64,000 bases of DNA from Chelativorans multitrophicus (GCF_011317445.1 NZ_JAAAPL010000003.1:682001-746000); one strand, 5' to 3'; positions 54,723 through 63,374 are shown, numbered from the stretch's first letter. Numbers and translations: made by a program. The notes: a model not told the origin generated them from the letters alone.

Positions 54723-55502
54723 CTATGTGATCAGGTAGCCGCCATCGATGACCAGCACCGCGCCGGTGACGAAGCTTGCAAGCGGAGAAGAGAGAAAGAG
54801 CACGCCACCGGCAAGGTCTGACGGTTCGCCCCAGCGTCCGAGAGGCGTGCGCGCGAGGATTGCCGTTTCGCGCGCAGGGTCTTGGCGTAGCGCCCGAGTG
54901 AGGGGTGTAGCGATCCAGCCCGGTGCTATGGCATTCACGCGGATATTGTCGGCCGCATAGGCAATCGCCAGCGACTTGGTAAGCTGCGCCACGCCGCCCT
55001 TCGAAGATGAGTAGCCTGGTGAAATGCCGCTGCCGAAGAAGGACAACATGGATGCTGTGTTGACGATCGTCCCGCGGGTTTCAGCCAAGCGCGGGCGGGC
55101 CGCTGCGCAGATGCGCATCGAGCCGTTGAGGTTGATGTCTACGGTATCGGCAAAAACATCCGGATCGAGTTCGTCGTTGCGGCGGATCACGCCAGCGCAG
55201 TTCACCACATGGTCGAGCCGCGGCAGGCCGGCGACAAGGGCATCGACGGCAGCCCTGTCGCGCACATCAAGCCGGGCGAAACGGACGCCCTCGCATTTGA
55301 CCATATTTTCAGCGGCACCGACCTCAGCCTCGGTGGCGCCGGTTGCAAGCACATCGGCGCCAAGCGCGGCAAAGGCTTCCGCGATGGCGGCACCGATGCC
55401 CGAGGTCCCGCCACTCACCAGTACCTGCCGACCCTCGAACAAGCCGGGGCGCAGGAAGCCGGACGGATGACCCGCCCGGTCATCGAATGAACTGGTCGAC
55501 AT
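54723..55502 (-). CDS. Short-chain dehydrogenase/reductase
   Basis: 259-residue classical SDR. Cofactor motif VLVSGGTSGIGAAIA, NCAGVIRRND, catalytic Ser in NTASMLSFFGS and the YSSSKGG (YxxxK) pair followed by IRVNAIAPGWIATPL. The acid GATEAEV after the second strand hints at NADP or NAD choice but is not decisive. It would oxidise an alcohol or reduce a ketone in the pathway. ATG 55502 lies 23 bases inside the cupin gene end, so the two are translationally coupled. Confidence 0.9.
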   Translation of the reverse strand: MSTSSFDDRAGHPSGFLRPGLFEGRQVLVSGGTSGIGAAIAEAFAALGADVLATGATEAEVGAAENMVKCEGVRFARLDVRDRAAVDALVAGLPRLDHVVNCAGVIRRNDELDPDVFADTVDINLNGSMRICAAARPRLAETRGTIVNTASMLSFFGSGISPGYSSSKGGVAQLTKSLAIAYAADNIRVNAIAPGWIATPLTRALRQDPARETAILARTPLGRWGEPSDLAGGVLFLSSPLASFVTGAVLVIDGGYLIT

Positions 55503-56007
55503 AGTCAGCCCCGAGCCCAACGGCCGCATAGTGGGCGCGGCACATGTCAATCTTGGTGAAGACGTCCTCGAAACCGAGCGGTTCGCCGTGGGCATCAACA
55601 TAGTACATAATGCCATTGACCTGGAAGAAAGTGATCATCTCCTCCACGTCGTCAGGCACTACCAGGGTATGCGTTTCACCCGGCGGCTCGAAGACATAGC
55701 CGCCTTCTTCGGCGATCCAGTCGTGTTCGAGATAATGCCAGCGGCCCTTCAGGACCAGGCCGTGAACCGCCTGAGGATGCCGGTGGCGGCTGAGCACGCC
55801 GGCCTTCCTCACCTTCAGAAGGTTCATCCAATAACCGGCGGAACGATTCAGACAGAGCGGCCGGAACCAGACATTCTCGCCCTGCGGCACCCAGATGCGG
55901 TCATCGGCGGGAATGGCGTCGGGGATGACGATGTCCGGCAGCGCTTCTTTCGGCATAGCGTGCTGGTATGGCATGCGCGGGTTGGGATCGATCTTGATCG
56001 GAGGCAT
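55480..56007 (-). CDS. Cupin dioxygenase-like protein (2,4'-dihydroxyacetophenone dioxygenase type)
   Basis: 175 residues, one cupin domain. The metal-binding core SRHRHPQAVHGLVLKGRWHY and FEPPGETHTLVV supplies three His and a Glu, and the flanks VPQGENVWFRPLCLNRSAGYW and MITFFQVNGIMYYVDAHG match the DAD family, an iron enzyme that cleaves the bond between carbonyl carbons of 4-hydroxyphenacyl compounds. Only the family is readable; the substrate here may differ. Overlaps the SDR gene and lies 30 bases after the hydrolase gene. Confidence 0.75.
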   Translation of the reverse strand: MPPIKIDPNPRMPYQHAMPKEALPDIVIPDAIPADDRIWVPQGENVWFRPLCLNRSAGYWMNLLKVRKAGVLSRHRHPQAVHGLVLKGRWHYLEHDWIAEEGGYVFEPPGETHTLVVPDDVEEMITFFQVNGIMYYVDAHGEPLGFEDVFTKIDMCRAHYAAVGLGADYVDQFIR

Positions 56008-56037
56008 GGTTTTTTCCCCGTATGTTTGTCGGGCAGC

Positions 56038-57048
56038 TCAGGATGCAGCGCGCAGCCCGTATTTCGCGTCTGTATTTAGGATGCGGGCAATGAAATCCGC
56101 CCCGTCCGCAATGGCCTGCCGGGCCAGTGCCGACATGGACATGGCTTCAAGGAAGGAATGGGTCGCGCCGCGATAGATCTTGCAGGTCATGGCGTTGCCC
56201 GCCGCGCGAAGCTTTCCAGCCATCGCCAGGCTGTTTTCCGCAATGATGTCCCGGTCGGCTATCACGAAGAAGCTGGGCGGCAGGTGGTCGACATTGGCGT
56301 CCAAGAGATTGACTTCCGGGTTTTTCATGTCTTCAGGCGAGCGGGTGTAATTGCGGATGAAAGAGCGCACTTCATCGCGATCCATGACGGAACCCGGCCC
56401 GCCATGCAGGGCCTCGGCCTCGTCGGAGCAATCGGTGGCGAAACCCGCATAATTGAAGAGAAGACCCTTTACGGCGGCGGGCCGACCCTTGTCACGCATG
56501 CGGATGGCGGCCGCCAGCGAGAGGTTGCCGCCCGCCGAATCGCCGCCAAGCGCCAGCCGTTGCATATCGACGCCGAGATTGGCAGAACCGATCCACTCCA
56601 GCGTGTCTTCTACCTGGTCGAGCGCTACCGGGTATTTGTGTTCCGGAGCGAGATAGTAATCGAGGCCGAGCACCTTCACCCGCGCCGCATGCGCGTACTC
56701 GCGCATAAGCCGGTCATGCGTGTTGATGCTGAACAAGGTAAAGCCGCCGCCATGCAGATAGATGAGAACGGGTGCATCCTCGCCAAGGCCAGGATCATAA
56801 AGCCGCGCGCGCATGTCGCCGTGCCGCGTGGGGATTAAAAGCTCGAGCGTTTCGGCCATGACAGGGCCGCCCTGACGGAAGGGCTCGCGCACGATTTCCG
56901 CGATCCACCGCGCCTCGGCGGAGGAAACCGCCGACAGTGGCGGATGCCGGCTCCAGCCCTCGCGAAGACGTTCCAAGAACAGGGAAATCTCCGGATCGAT
57001 CGGACAAAGCGTGCCGGAGCCGTTCTTCAACAAATTGGATTCGTTCAC
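56038..57048 (-). CDS. Alpha/beta hydrolase (HSL family esterase)
   Basis: 336 residues from the GTG at 57048, which has an excellent GGGAGGAC ribosome site; an ATG at 57114 without one is also in frame. The HSL hallmarks are the oxyanion motif YLHGGGFTLF, nucleophile elbow GGDSAGGN, catalytic Asp in FVIADRDIIAEN and His in GATHSFLE. It would cleave carboxyl esters or an acylated intermediate. First structural gene of the minus-strand module, 92 bases after the AraC-type gene. Confidence 0.88.
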   Translation of the reverse strand: MNESNLLKNGSGTLCPIDPEISLFLERLREGWSRHPPLSAVSSAEARWIAEIVREPFRQGGPVMAETLELLIPTRHGDMRARLYDPGLGEDAPVLIYLHGGGFTLFSINTHDRLMREYAHAARVKVLGLDYYLAPEHKYPVALDQVEDTLEWIGSANLGVDMQRLALGGDSAGGNLSLAAAIRMRDKGRPAAVKGLLFNYAGFATDCSDEAEALHGGPGSVMDRDEVRSFIRNYTRSPEDMKNPEVNLLDANVDHLPPSFFVIADRDIIAENSLAMAGKLRAAGNAMTCKIYRGATHSFLEAMSMSALARQAIADGADFIARILNTDAKYGLRAAS

Positions 57049-57139
57049 GAAAATCGTCCTCCCGAGTCTTGAGGTCGGTTTGACCATAACAACGGAAAAG
57101 ACGGCTCCGCTCACTTCGCCGGGACGAATACTTTCTCTT

Positions 57140-57928
57140 TTAGGCCTTTTCGGCAGTCATTTTTGTCACTTTCCCGGTGCGGTAATGGCTGGGCGGAAAA
57201 CCGAATGACCGGTGAAAGACTGAAGTGAAGGCCGAGATGCTTTCATAGCCGATGCCATAGGCGACGGAGGTGATGGAATGGCCGGCGTGCAGCAGCGATA
57301 ACGCATGCATCAACCTCACTTGCAGCCGCCAGGTCGATAGCGCCATCCCCGTCTGCTTCTTGAAAACACGGGTAAAGGTGCGCCGGCCCATATTGGCGAC
57401 GGAAGCCCAGTAATCGATGTCATGAGCATCGCCCGGCTGCTCGATAAGCATGTTGCATACACGCAGAATCCGGCTGTCGGTCGGCATCGGAATCTGGATG
57501 TCCACTGTTGGCATGCGCGGGATTTCATCAAGCAGAAGCCGGACGATCTGTCCCTCCCGGCCGAATTCATTGTAGGCGAAATTGAACGTCATGATCTCGC
57601 CAATTAGCGCCCGCACCAGATCCGACACTTCGAAGACGCGGCATTCCTTTGGGAGGTTGTCCAGCGTCGGGTCTATATAAACGGCGTAGAACCGCACGTT
57701 CTCGCGACAGTGGGTCTTGTGGCGTACGCCGGGCGGAATCCAAATGGCGCGGTTCGGCGGCAGGACATAGGTCGCCGTTTCGGTAATCAGTGACTGCACG
57801 CCGGATAGCGAAAAGCTGAGCTGCGCCCGCTCATGCGAATGGAAGGGATCGATATACCCGGCCTGGTACTCATCTGACAACGTCACCACCGGCCGTATCG
57901 TCAATGGATAGTCTTTACTGCGTTTCAT
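57140..57928 (-). CDS. AraC family transcriptional regulator
   Basis: 262 residues. An N-terminal cupin-like effector domain (HSHERAQLSFSLSGVQSLIT, YVLPPNRAIWIPPGVRH) is followed by a two-helix-turn-helix DNA-binding domain with IDYWASVANMGRRTFTRVFKKQTGM and SVAYGIGYESISAFTSVFHRSFG. The effector domain resembles regulators of the type that sense small aromatic or amino compounds. It heads the minus-strand module and is divergent from the importer genes, so it probably controls both. Confidence 0.92.
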   Translation of the reverse strand: MKRSKDYPLTIRPVVTLSDEYQAGYIDPFHSHERAQLSFSLSGVQSLITETATYVLPPNRAIWIPPGVRHKTHCRENVRFYAVYIDPTLDNLPKECRVFEVSDLVRALIGEIMTFNFAYNEFGREGQIVRLLLDEIPRMPTVDIQIPMPTDSRILRVCNMLIEQPGDAHDIDYWASVANMGRRTFTRVFKKQTGMALSTWRLQVRLMHALSLLHAGHSITSVAYGIGYESISAFTSVFHRSFGFPPSHYRTGKVTKMTAEKA

Positions 57929-58068
57929 CGCCCCGAGGCATTTTCCCGCCGCAACTTTGCAATTCGGCCTTAGCCCGCTTCAGGTAAATTCTCGCATAAT
58001 TGCTTCAGATTGGCCAGTTCGAGAAACATTCAGTCCCGACTGAGACAAACATCCCGAGGGCTTGATGC

Positions 58069-58090
58069 TAGTCTCCGGCCGATGAGACTA
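58069..58090 (+). promoter_or_regulatory. Inverted repeat in AraC/importer divergent region
   Basis: TAGTCTC and GAGACTA are perfect inverted arms separated by eight bases. It lies 50 bases before the importer start. A TTGATG that could serve as a -35 overlaps it. Candidate operator for the adjacent AraC-type protein. Confidence 0.4.
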
Positions 58091-58139
58091 CGCCCGGGAG
58101 GGCCGAACTCAGGAGTAAAAAAACAAGGGGAATCAACGG

Positions 58140-58985
58140 ATGACGAATAGAAAGACATCGACTGCATGCCTTGTCGCGCTGGCGGCATCCCTGCTGGCGG
58201 TTTCTTCCGCAAGCGCCAACGACATCTCCAAGTGCCCGCTTTCGGGCGAGAAGGGCACCGTCTCGATCACACCCGCCAATCCAGGCGTGATCACGGTCGA
58301 AACGGCGCTGCCAAATCCGGCCTGGTGGAATGGTGACACGCCGGATCAGATCGCCGACGGTTTCGAATATTGCCTCGCGGCCAACATCGCGCACCGGGCG
58401 GGATTTGACGCCGTCAACATCGTTGTTTCCTCGTTTCCGGCGCTGATCGCCAACAACAACCAGAACAAGGATCTGGCGATGGCGACGATCTCCATAACGG
58501 AAGAGCGCAAGAAGGTGATGTCCTTCTCCGCCCCCTATTTCTCATCGGATATTGGCGTGCTCGTGAAGGCAGGCGGCAATCTGGACGCTGCGGGGCTGAA
58601 GGCCGGTCGCATTGGCGTGCTCCAGGGCACCACGGGTGCCGCCTACGTGACCGATCGCATCCAGCCGGCCGAAGTGAAAGTCTATCCGGAAAATCCAGCC
58701 ATGTTCGCCGCCCTGATGGCCGGCCAGATCGATGCTGCGATCAACGATACCTCCATCATTCTTGCTCAGGCTTCCAAGTCGAACGGGGTACTTGAAGTGT
58801 TGGGCCAGTATGAAACTGGTGAGCAGTACGGCGCGATTTATCCGAAGGATTCGCCGAACAAGGAAGCGATCGACAAGATCATCGAGGACATGCGCGCTGA
58901 CGGCACGCTTGCCAAGCTTGCCTCGACCTATCTTACCGGCATCTGGGGCGCTGACCCGACCAAGATTCCTTACCTGAAGCCCTGA
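58140..58985 (+). CDS. ABC transporter substrate-binding protein (polar amino acid type)
   Basis: 281 residues with a signal peptide (about 1-27, ending SSASA). The PBP2 fold is visible: GFEYCLAANIAHRAGFDAVNIV, ATISITEERKKVMSFSAPYF, IGVLQGTTGAAYVTD, AALMAGQIDAAINDTSII. Binds an amino acid or related small polar compound in the periplasm. Start ATG 58140; the permease gene follows after 19 bases. Divergent from the AraC-type gene. Confidence 0.9.
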   Translation: MTNRKTSTACLVALAASLLAVSSASANDISKCPLSGEKGTVSITPANPGVITVETALPNPAWWNGDTPDQIADGFEYCLAANIAHRAGFDAVNIVVSSFPALIANNNQNKDLAMATISITEERKKVMSFSAPYFSSDIGVLVKAGGNLDAAGLKAGRIGVLQGTTGAAYVTDRIQPAEVKVYPENPAMFAALMAGQIDAAINDTSIILAQASKSNGVLEVLGQYETGEQYGAIYPKDSPNKEAIDKIIEDMRADGTLAKLASTYLTGIWGADPTKIPYLKP

Positions 58986-59004
58986 TCATTGCGGGGAGCG
59001 CCTC

Positions 59005-60135
59005 GTGACAGATTTTTCTGAAAGCGGCGAGGCACGGCGACCTCGCCTCGACGAGAAACGATCCTTCGGCGCCGGCGCGGCGCCGAAGGATTCGCGTGGC
59101 TGGTCGGCGACGGCGATGGTCTGCGCCCTATTCATAATCCTGGCAGCATGGGCGACCTTCCAAGCCGCCGGCCAACACGCGGCCGCCTTTGGATTGGGTG
59201 GGACTGTTTCGTCCCTGCTGTTCTGGGTACCGGTTTTCTGCGCGGCGTTGCTTCTGTGGCCAGCAATCAAGAGCGTCACACGCGGGCAGAAGGCGCGGGA
59301 TGCGGTTGCGGCCCACGATCTGATCACCGCGCGGATCGAGACGGCCAGTGCACTCAACTACGCGCATTATACGGTCGGCTTTGCCGCCCTCTTCGTGGTG
59401 GTCATCGCCCTTGCGCAGTTTCTGATGGCGAACAATCTCGCCGTCAGCCGCACCTTCCTGTCCGTACCGCTGCTCGACCTGTCGTTTCCCCTCATCCTGA
59501 AGGCGTTCTGGGTCAATATCTATATCTTCGTCGTAGCCGAAATATGCGTCCTCGTCTGGGGCCTGATCGTCGCGGTGGCGCGGCTCATCCCCGGCAAAAC
59601 GGCCGCACCAATCCGGGCGATCGCAACGCTCTATACCGACATTTTCCGCGGTATGCCCGCGATCATCACGATTTACCTGATCGGGTTCGGCCTGCCGCTG
59701 AGCGGCCTGCCGATCCTCAAGGATCTTTCGGTCGAGACCTATGCCATCATCGCATTGACGCTTACCTTCGGCGCCTATGTCGCCGAGGTCTACCGCGCCG
59801 GCATCGAAAGCATTCACTGGAGCCAGGTGGCCGCCGCCCGTTCGCTCGGCCTCACCTACATGCAGACGATGCGCTACGTCATTGTGCCCCAGGCGGTGCG
59901 CCGTATCGTCCCGCCGCTTCTTAACGATTTCATCGGCCTGCAGAAGGATACCGCTCTCGTTAACGTCATCGGCTCCATCGATGCCTTCAACCAGGCGAAG
60001 ATCCTATCGAGCAACTATTTCAACCTCTCGCCCGTCACCGTGGTGGCCTTCCTCTTCGTGGTAATCACCATTCCGCAGGCCCGGTTCGTTGACCGGATAC
60101 TCGAAAGGGAGCAGCGGCGCACGCGCGCCGGGTAA
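59005..60135 (+). CDS. ABC transporter permease (polar amino acid type), extended
   Basis: 376 residues from a GTG at 59005. The typical permease of this family is about 220-250 residues; here about 130 extra residues at the N-terminus carry two membrane segments (about 35-52 and 62-88) and one more near 115-135. The core has the EAA-type coupling loop AARSLGLTYMQTMRYVIVPQ and RIVPPLLNDFIGLQKDTALV. A homodimer is likely, since no second permease gene is present. The ATPase gene follows by nine bases. Confidence 0.88.
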   Translation: MTDFSESGEARRPRLDEKRSFGAGAAPKDSRGWSATAMVCALFIILAAWATFQAAGQHAAAFGLGGTVSSLLFWVPVFCAALLLWPAIKSVTRGQKARDAVAAHDLITARIETASALNYAHYTVGFAALFVVVIALAQFLMANNLAVSRTFLSVPLLDLSFPLILKAFWVNIYIFVVAEICVLVWGLIVAVARLIPGKTAAPIRAIATLYTDIFRGMPAIITIYLIGFGLPLSGLPILKDLSVETYAIIALTLTFGAYVAEVYRAGIESIHWSQVAAARSLGLTYMQTMRYVIVPQAVRRIVPPLLNDFIGLQKDTALVNVIGSIDAFNQAKILSSNYFNLSPVTVVAFLFVVITIPQARFVDRILEREQRRTRAG

Positions 60136-60144
60136 GGATCCGCC

Positions 60145-60888
60145 ATGGCCATGATCGAAATCAGGAATATCTCTAAATCCTATGGCACGTTCCAGGTCTT
60201 CGACGGATTGAGCCTTGAGGTCGAGGAGCACCAGGTCGTTTGTCTCATCGGTGCGTCGGGTTGCGGGAAGTCCACGCTGCTGCGCTGCTTGAACGGACTT
60301 GAATCCATCGATAGCGGAGAAATCCGCATACATGGTGACCGCGTGACCGGTCCGGGCGTGGACGTCAACGCCTTACGCCGCGATGTCGGCATCGTCTTCC
60401 AGAGCTATAATCTCTTCCCGCACATGACCGTGCTGGAAAACGTCACCCTTGCGCCCTGCAAGGTGCTTGGCAAGCCTAAGGCCGAGGCTACAGCACTCGC
60501 AATGCCGCTTCTCGAGCGCATAGGCCTGGCGCACAAGGCGAATGAATATCCGGACAGGCTCTCGGGCGGCCAGCAGCAGCGCGTTGCTATCGTCCGCGCG
60601 CTTGCCATGAATCCGATGATCCTGCTGCTCGATGAGATCACATCGGCACTGGACCCCGAATTGGTCGCTGAAGTGCTCAACATTGTACGTGACCTTGCCG
60701 CTGATGGCATGACCATGCTCCTCGCCACCCACGAAATGGGTTTCGCGCGCGAGGTTTCGAGCAAGGTCTGCTTCCTTGCCGGCGGAAAGGTGCACGAGGA
60801 AGGCCCGCCCGAGCAGATTTTCGGAGCCCCGACGCAAGAGCGCACCGCAGCTTTTCTCCAGCGAATCGTTGAGGCTGGGCGGCTTTAG
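60145..60888 (+). CDS. ABC transporter ATPase (polar amino acid type)
   Basis: 247 residues. Walker A GASGCGKST, Q-loop VFQSYNLFPHMTV, signature LSGGQQQRVAIVRAL, Walker B MILLLDEITSALDPE and switch His in LLATHEMGFA. This is the GlnQ/HisP type that energises import of polar amino acids. Third and last gene of the importer, ending the plus-strand unit. Confidence 0.93.
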   Translation: MAMIEIRNISKSYGTFQVFDGLSLEVEEHQVVCLIGASGCGKSTLLRCLNGLESIDSGEIRIHGDRVTGPGVDVNALRRDVGIVFQSYNLFPHMTVLENVTLAPCKVLGKPKAEATALAMPLLERIGLAHKANEYPDRLSGGQQQRVAIVRALAMNPMILLLDEITSALDPELVAEVLNIVRDLAADGMTMLLATHEMGFAREVSSKVCFLAGGKVHEEGPPEQIFGAPTQERTAAFLQRIVEAGRL

Positions 60889-60996
60889 GCAGCCGGCGGT
60901 AAGGAATATAATAGGGCTATTCTGCTATAATTGAAGGTCCCACTGAACAGTTCTATGCCTACTTAAATACTTTCCATTGTGTTGGAAACAACGCCG

Positions 60997-62028
60997 TCAC
61001 AATTTCGCAAAACCCTTTAGCAGGTTTTCCATATCGGCGGGGATTGCGGCTTCAAAGCGCATGATCTTGCCCGATACGGGATGCCTGAAGGCAAGAAGGC
61101 GCGCATGAAGCGCCTGGCGGGGGAAGGCGGCGACCATTTCTGCCAGAGCCGGAGGCAAGCGATTAGCCTTGGTGCGGAAGGCGCGGCCATAGGCAGGGTC
61201 GCCCACCAGCGGGTGGCCGATATGCGCCATATGGACGCGGATCTGGTGCGTGCGGCCTGTCTCCAGTCTGCATTCGACGAGCGCGGCGATCTGCTCTTCG
61301 GGCGTGCCGGTCCCATAACGTTCCAGCACGGTGTAGTGCGTCACCGCATGGCGCGCATCGGCTCGGCCCTGTGGCACCACCGCGCGCAGCGTCCGGTCGC
61401 TTGCCGAACGGCCGAGCGGCGCGTCGACCAACCCGGAAATGCGGCGCGGCACACCCCAGACAAGCGCCACATAGGCGCGCTCCAGATCCCCGTCCTGTCC
61501 GTGATCCGCAAAAGCTTCCGCGAGCACCCGGTGCGCTTGGTCGGTCTTGGCCACCACCATTACGCCGCTCGTGTCGCGGTCGAGCCGATGGACGATACCA
61601 GGCCGGCGCACGCCGCCGATGCCCGAGAGCGTGTCACCGCAATGATGGATCAGCGCGTTCACCAGCGTGCCGGTCCAATTGCCGGGCCCTGGATGCACGA
61701 CCAGGCCCGCTGGCTTGTCGATCACAATCAGTGCCTCGTCCTCGTAGAGAATGTCGAGGGGGATGTCCTCGCCTTGCGGCTCCGGGGCCTCGGGTTCGGG
61801 CAGCGTAATGCAATAGAACTCGCCGGCCGCTACCTTCCGCTTTGGCTCGGCCACGGTCCGTCCGTTGAGGGTCACGGCACCTTCCCGGATGAGCGCCTGG
61901 ATGCGGCTGCGGGAGAAATCCGGGGCAAGTCGAGCGGCCAGCCATTGGTCGAGGCGATTGCCCTCTGCCTTCTCATCCGCCAGCAGCTCTTTCCATCCGC
62001 CGCCAGCTTCGCTATCAGGATCGCTCAT
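60997..62028 (-). CDS. RluA/RluD family 23S rRNA pseudouridine synthase
   Basis: 343 residues. An S4 RNA-binding domain (about 20-80, RLDQWLAARLAPDFSRSRIQ) precedes the catalytic domain with GIVHRLDRDTSGVMVVAKT (catalytic Asp in HRLDRDTSG), RAYVALVWG and LETGRTHQIRVHMAHIGHPLVGD. Most likely RluD, which modifies helix 69 of 23S rRNA, but RluC and others share these motifs. ATG 62028; divergent from the DUF6476 gene with 30 bases between starts. Confidence 0.9.
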   Translation of the reverse strand: MSDPDSEAGGGWKELLADEKAEGNRLDQWLAARLAPDFSRSRIQALIREGAVTLNGRTVAEPKRKVAAGEFYCITLPEPEAPEPQGEDIPLDILYEDEALIVIDKPAGLVVHPGPGNWTGTLVNALIHHCGDTLSGIGGVRRPGIVHRLDRDTSGVMVVAKTDQAHRVLAEAFADHGQDGDLERAYVALVWGVPRRISGLVDAPLGRSASDRTLRAVVPQGRADARHAVTHYTVLERYGTGTPEEQIAALVECRLETGRTHQIRVHMAHIGHPLVGDPAYGRAFRTKANRLPPALAEMVAAFPRQALHARLLAFRHPVSGKIMRFEAAIPADMENLLKGFAKL

Positions 62029-62058
62029 TTTTCCACTTTTCTTGCGATTGGAATATGC

Positions 62059-62451
62059 ATGGCAGCGCCGAACGCCTCGCTCGAGATTGATGAAGAGAAG
62101 CCGCTCGATCCGGCGGCGGAGCGCGTGCGCCGCAAGCTCGTGCGCTTCATGGTCATCAATCTCGGCATTCTTTTCGCCGCCGTTATGGCCGTGGTTTTGG
62201 CGCTTGTCTATAAGTCGGTGACGGAGAGCGGGCCACAGGCATCGTCCTCCTCTCCCACTGCTCCTTCGAACGAGATGATTTCCGGGAGCATTCCGCTGCC
62301 CGAGGGCGCGCGCATCATCTCCCATGCCGCTTCCGGCGATCGGCTGACATTGCATGTGGCGCTCGCAGACGAGGGCGAGGCCATCCTGCTCTACGATATT
62401 CCGGAAGGGCGGTTGGTCGGACGCTTCGCCGTAACCCGCGCCGTGCAATAA
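62059..62451 (+). CDS. DUF6476-type small membrane protein
   Basis: 130 residues. A charged N-terminus with PAAERVRRKLVRFMVINLGI is followed by one membrane segment (about 28-52) and a periplasmic domain with GSIPLPEGARIISHAASGDRLTLHVAL and ILLYDIPEGRLVGRFAV. The family is alphaproteobacterial and uncharacterised. It lies head to head with the pseudouridine synthase, a conserved rhizobial arrangement as far as I recall. Confidence 0.82.
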   Translation: MAAPNASLEIDEEKPLDPAAERVRRKLVRFMVINLGILFAAVMAVVLALVYKSVTESGPQASSSSPTAPSNEMISGSIPLPEGARIISHAASGDRLTLHVALADEGEAILLYDIPEGRLVGRFAVTRAVQ

Positions 62452-62542
62452 GCGCAACGGGCGGACTTGCGGAGAAAGATCTGACCCAGCAGTTCGTTGT
62501 TGCAATTCCCGCGGATCGCGACTATATCGCGGGCTTCTGAGC

Positions 62543-62618
62543 GCTCCCATCGTCTAGCGGTCTAGGACGCCGCCCTCTCACGGCGGAAACAGGGGTTCGA
62601 TTCCCCTTGGGAGTACCA
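62543..62618 (+). tRNA. tRNA-Glu (anticodon CTC)
   Basis: 76 bases including an encoded CCA. Acceptor stem GCTCCCA pairs with TGGGAGT; D-loop TCGTCTAGCGGTCTAGGA; anticodon loop CTCTCAC in a CCGCC/GGCGG stem reads codon GAG; T-arm AGGGGTTCGATTCCCCT. The G1-U72 pair at the acceptor end is a wobble. Confidence 0.96.
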
Positions 62619-62885
62619 GAGTTCCCGCGTAAAGCATTGCTGCACAGGTGGCCCCTTTTGGGGGTGCAGAAGCTGCTTTTTTGGACCAATCAATTCCGCG
62701 CGTATCGTTAAGGACGGAGAACGAGCTGCCGTCCTTAACAGGACGTTTGGTGAGGGGCGCCGCGTGGCTATGACGACTCAGTAGATGAAGCGCTCAAGGT
62801 AAGGAGGCGCGGCCAGACGACCCGATAGGCTTTGCGCGGAGGCTGACTTCGCCGCAGGTCTGCACTGCTCCTTAATGCATGTGTC
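62619..62885. other. Intergenic region after tRNA-Glu with perfect inverted repeat
   Basis: 267 bases. A short GCAG/CTGC hairpin with a T-run (about 62671-62687) may end tRNA transcription. Further on GTTAAGGACGG (62707-62717) and CCGTCCTTAAC (62729-62739) form an 11-base perfect inverted repeat with an 11-base spacer. I see no ORF. Confidence 0.6.
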
Positions 62886-63374
62886 TCACCACTCGCCGCC
62901 ACCGCCCAAGTCTTCTTCTATAGGTTTCTGCCTCGCGGCCTCTTCCTGGCGTCTGCGCATTTCCTCCTCTGCTTCTGCGCGCCTGCGCCTTTCAGCCTCC
63001 GCTTCCGCTTCTGCGCGCCGGCGCTTCTCTTCCTCGGCTTCTGCGCGTCTGCGCAAATCCACTTCAATCTGATCGCGCCTGCGGTTCTCCGCTTCCGCTT
63101 CCGTGCGCCTGCGAAACTCTCTTGCCAGATAATCGAAATGGCGGTTGGCAGCTTGCATTTCCTCTCGGTGGCGGCGGTTTGCGGCCTCTATTTGCCGCTG
63201 CGTCGAAAGCTTTATCATGCAGCTTGCGAATGGTTCCGTACCCTCAAAGTATCCGTAGCTGGCACATCGTTCCCGATCCGTCATTCTTGCTTCTCTTATT
63301 GCTTCCTCGAAGGAGGCGCAGCCAGGAAGGCTTAAGGCAACCAAAAGAGAAGCCATAAATTGCGTGCGCTTCAT
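62886..63374 (-). CDS. Small lipoprotein with long charged helix
   Basis: 162 residues. The lipobox LSLPGC puts the lipidated Cys near residue 19. The middle region FEEAIREARMTDRERCASYGY has two more Cys (CASYGYFEGTEPFASC) that may form a disulfide. From about residue 60 it is a near-continuous Arg/Glu/Ala helix of short repeated units such as RRRAEAEEE, then ends DLGGGGEW. Probably an outer-membrane lipoprotein with a long rod. No family recognised. A palindrome lies 48 bases upstream of its start. Confidence 0.75.
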   Translation of the reverse strand: MKRTQFMASLLVALSLPGCASFEEAIREARMTDRERCASYGYFEGTEPFASCMIKLSTQRQIEAANRRHREEMQAANRHFDYLAREFRRRTEAEAENRRRDQIEVDLRRRAEAEEEKRRRAEAEAEAERRRRAEAEEEMRRRQEEAARQKPIEEDLGGGGEW

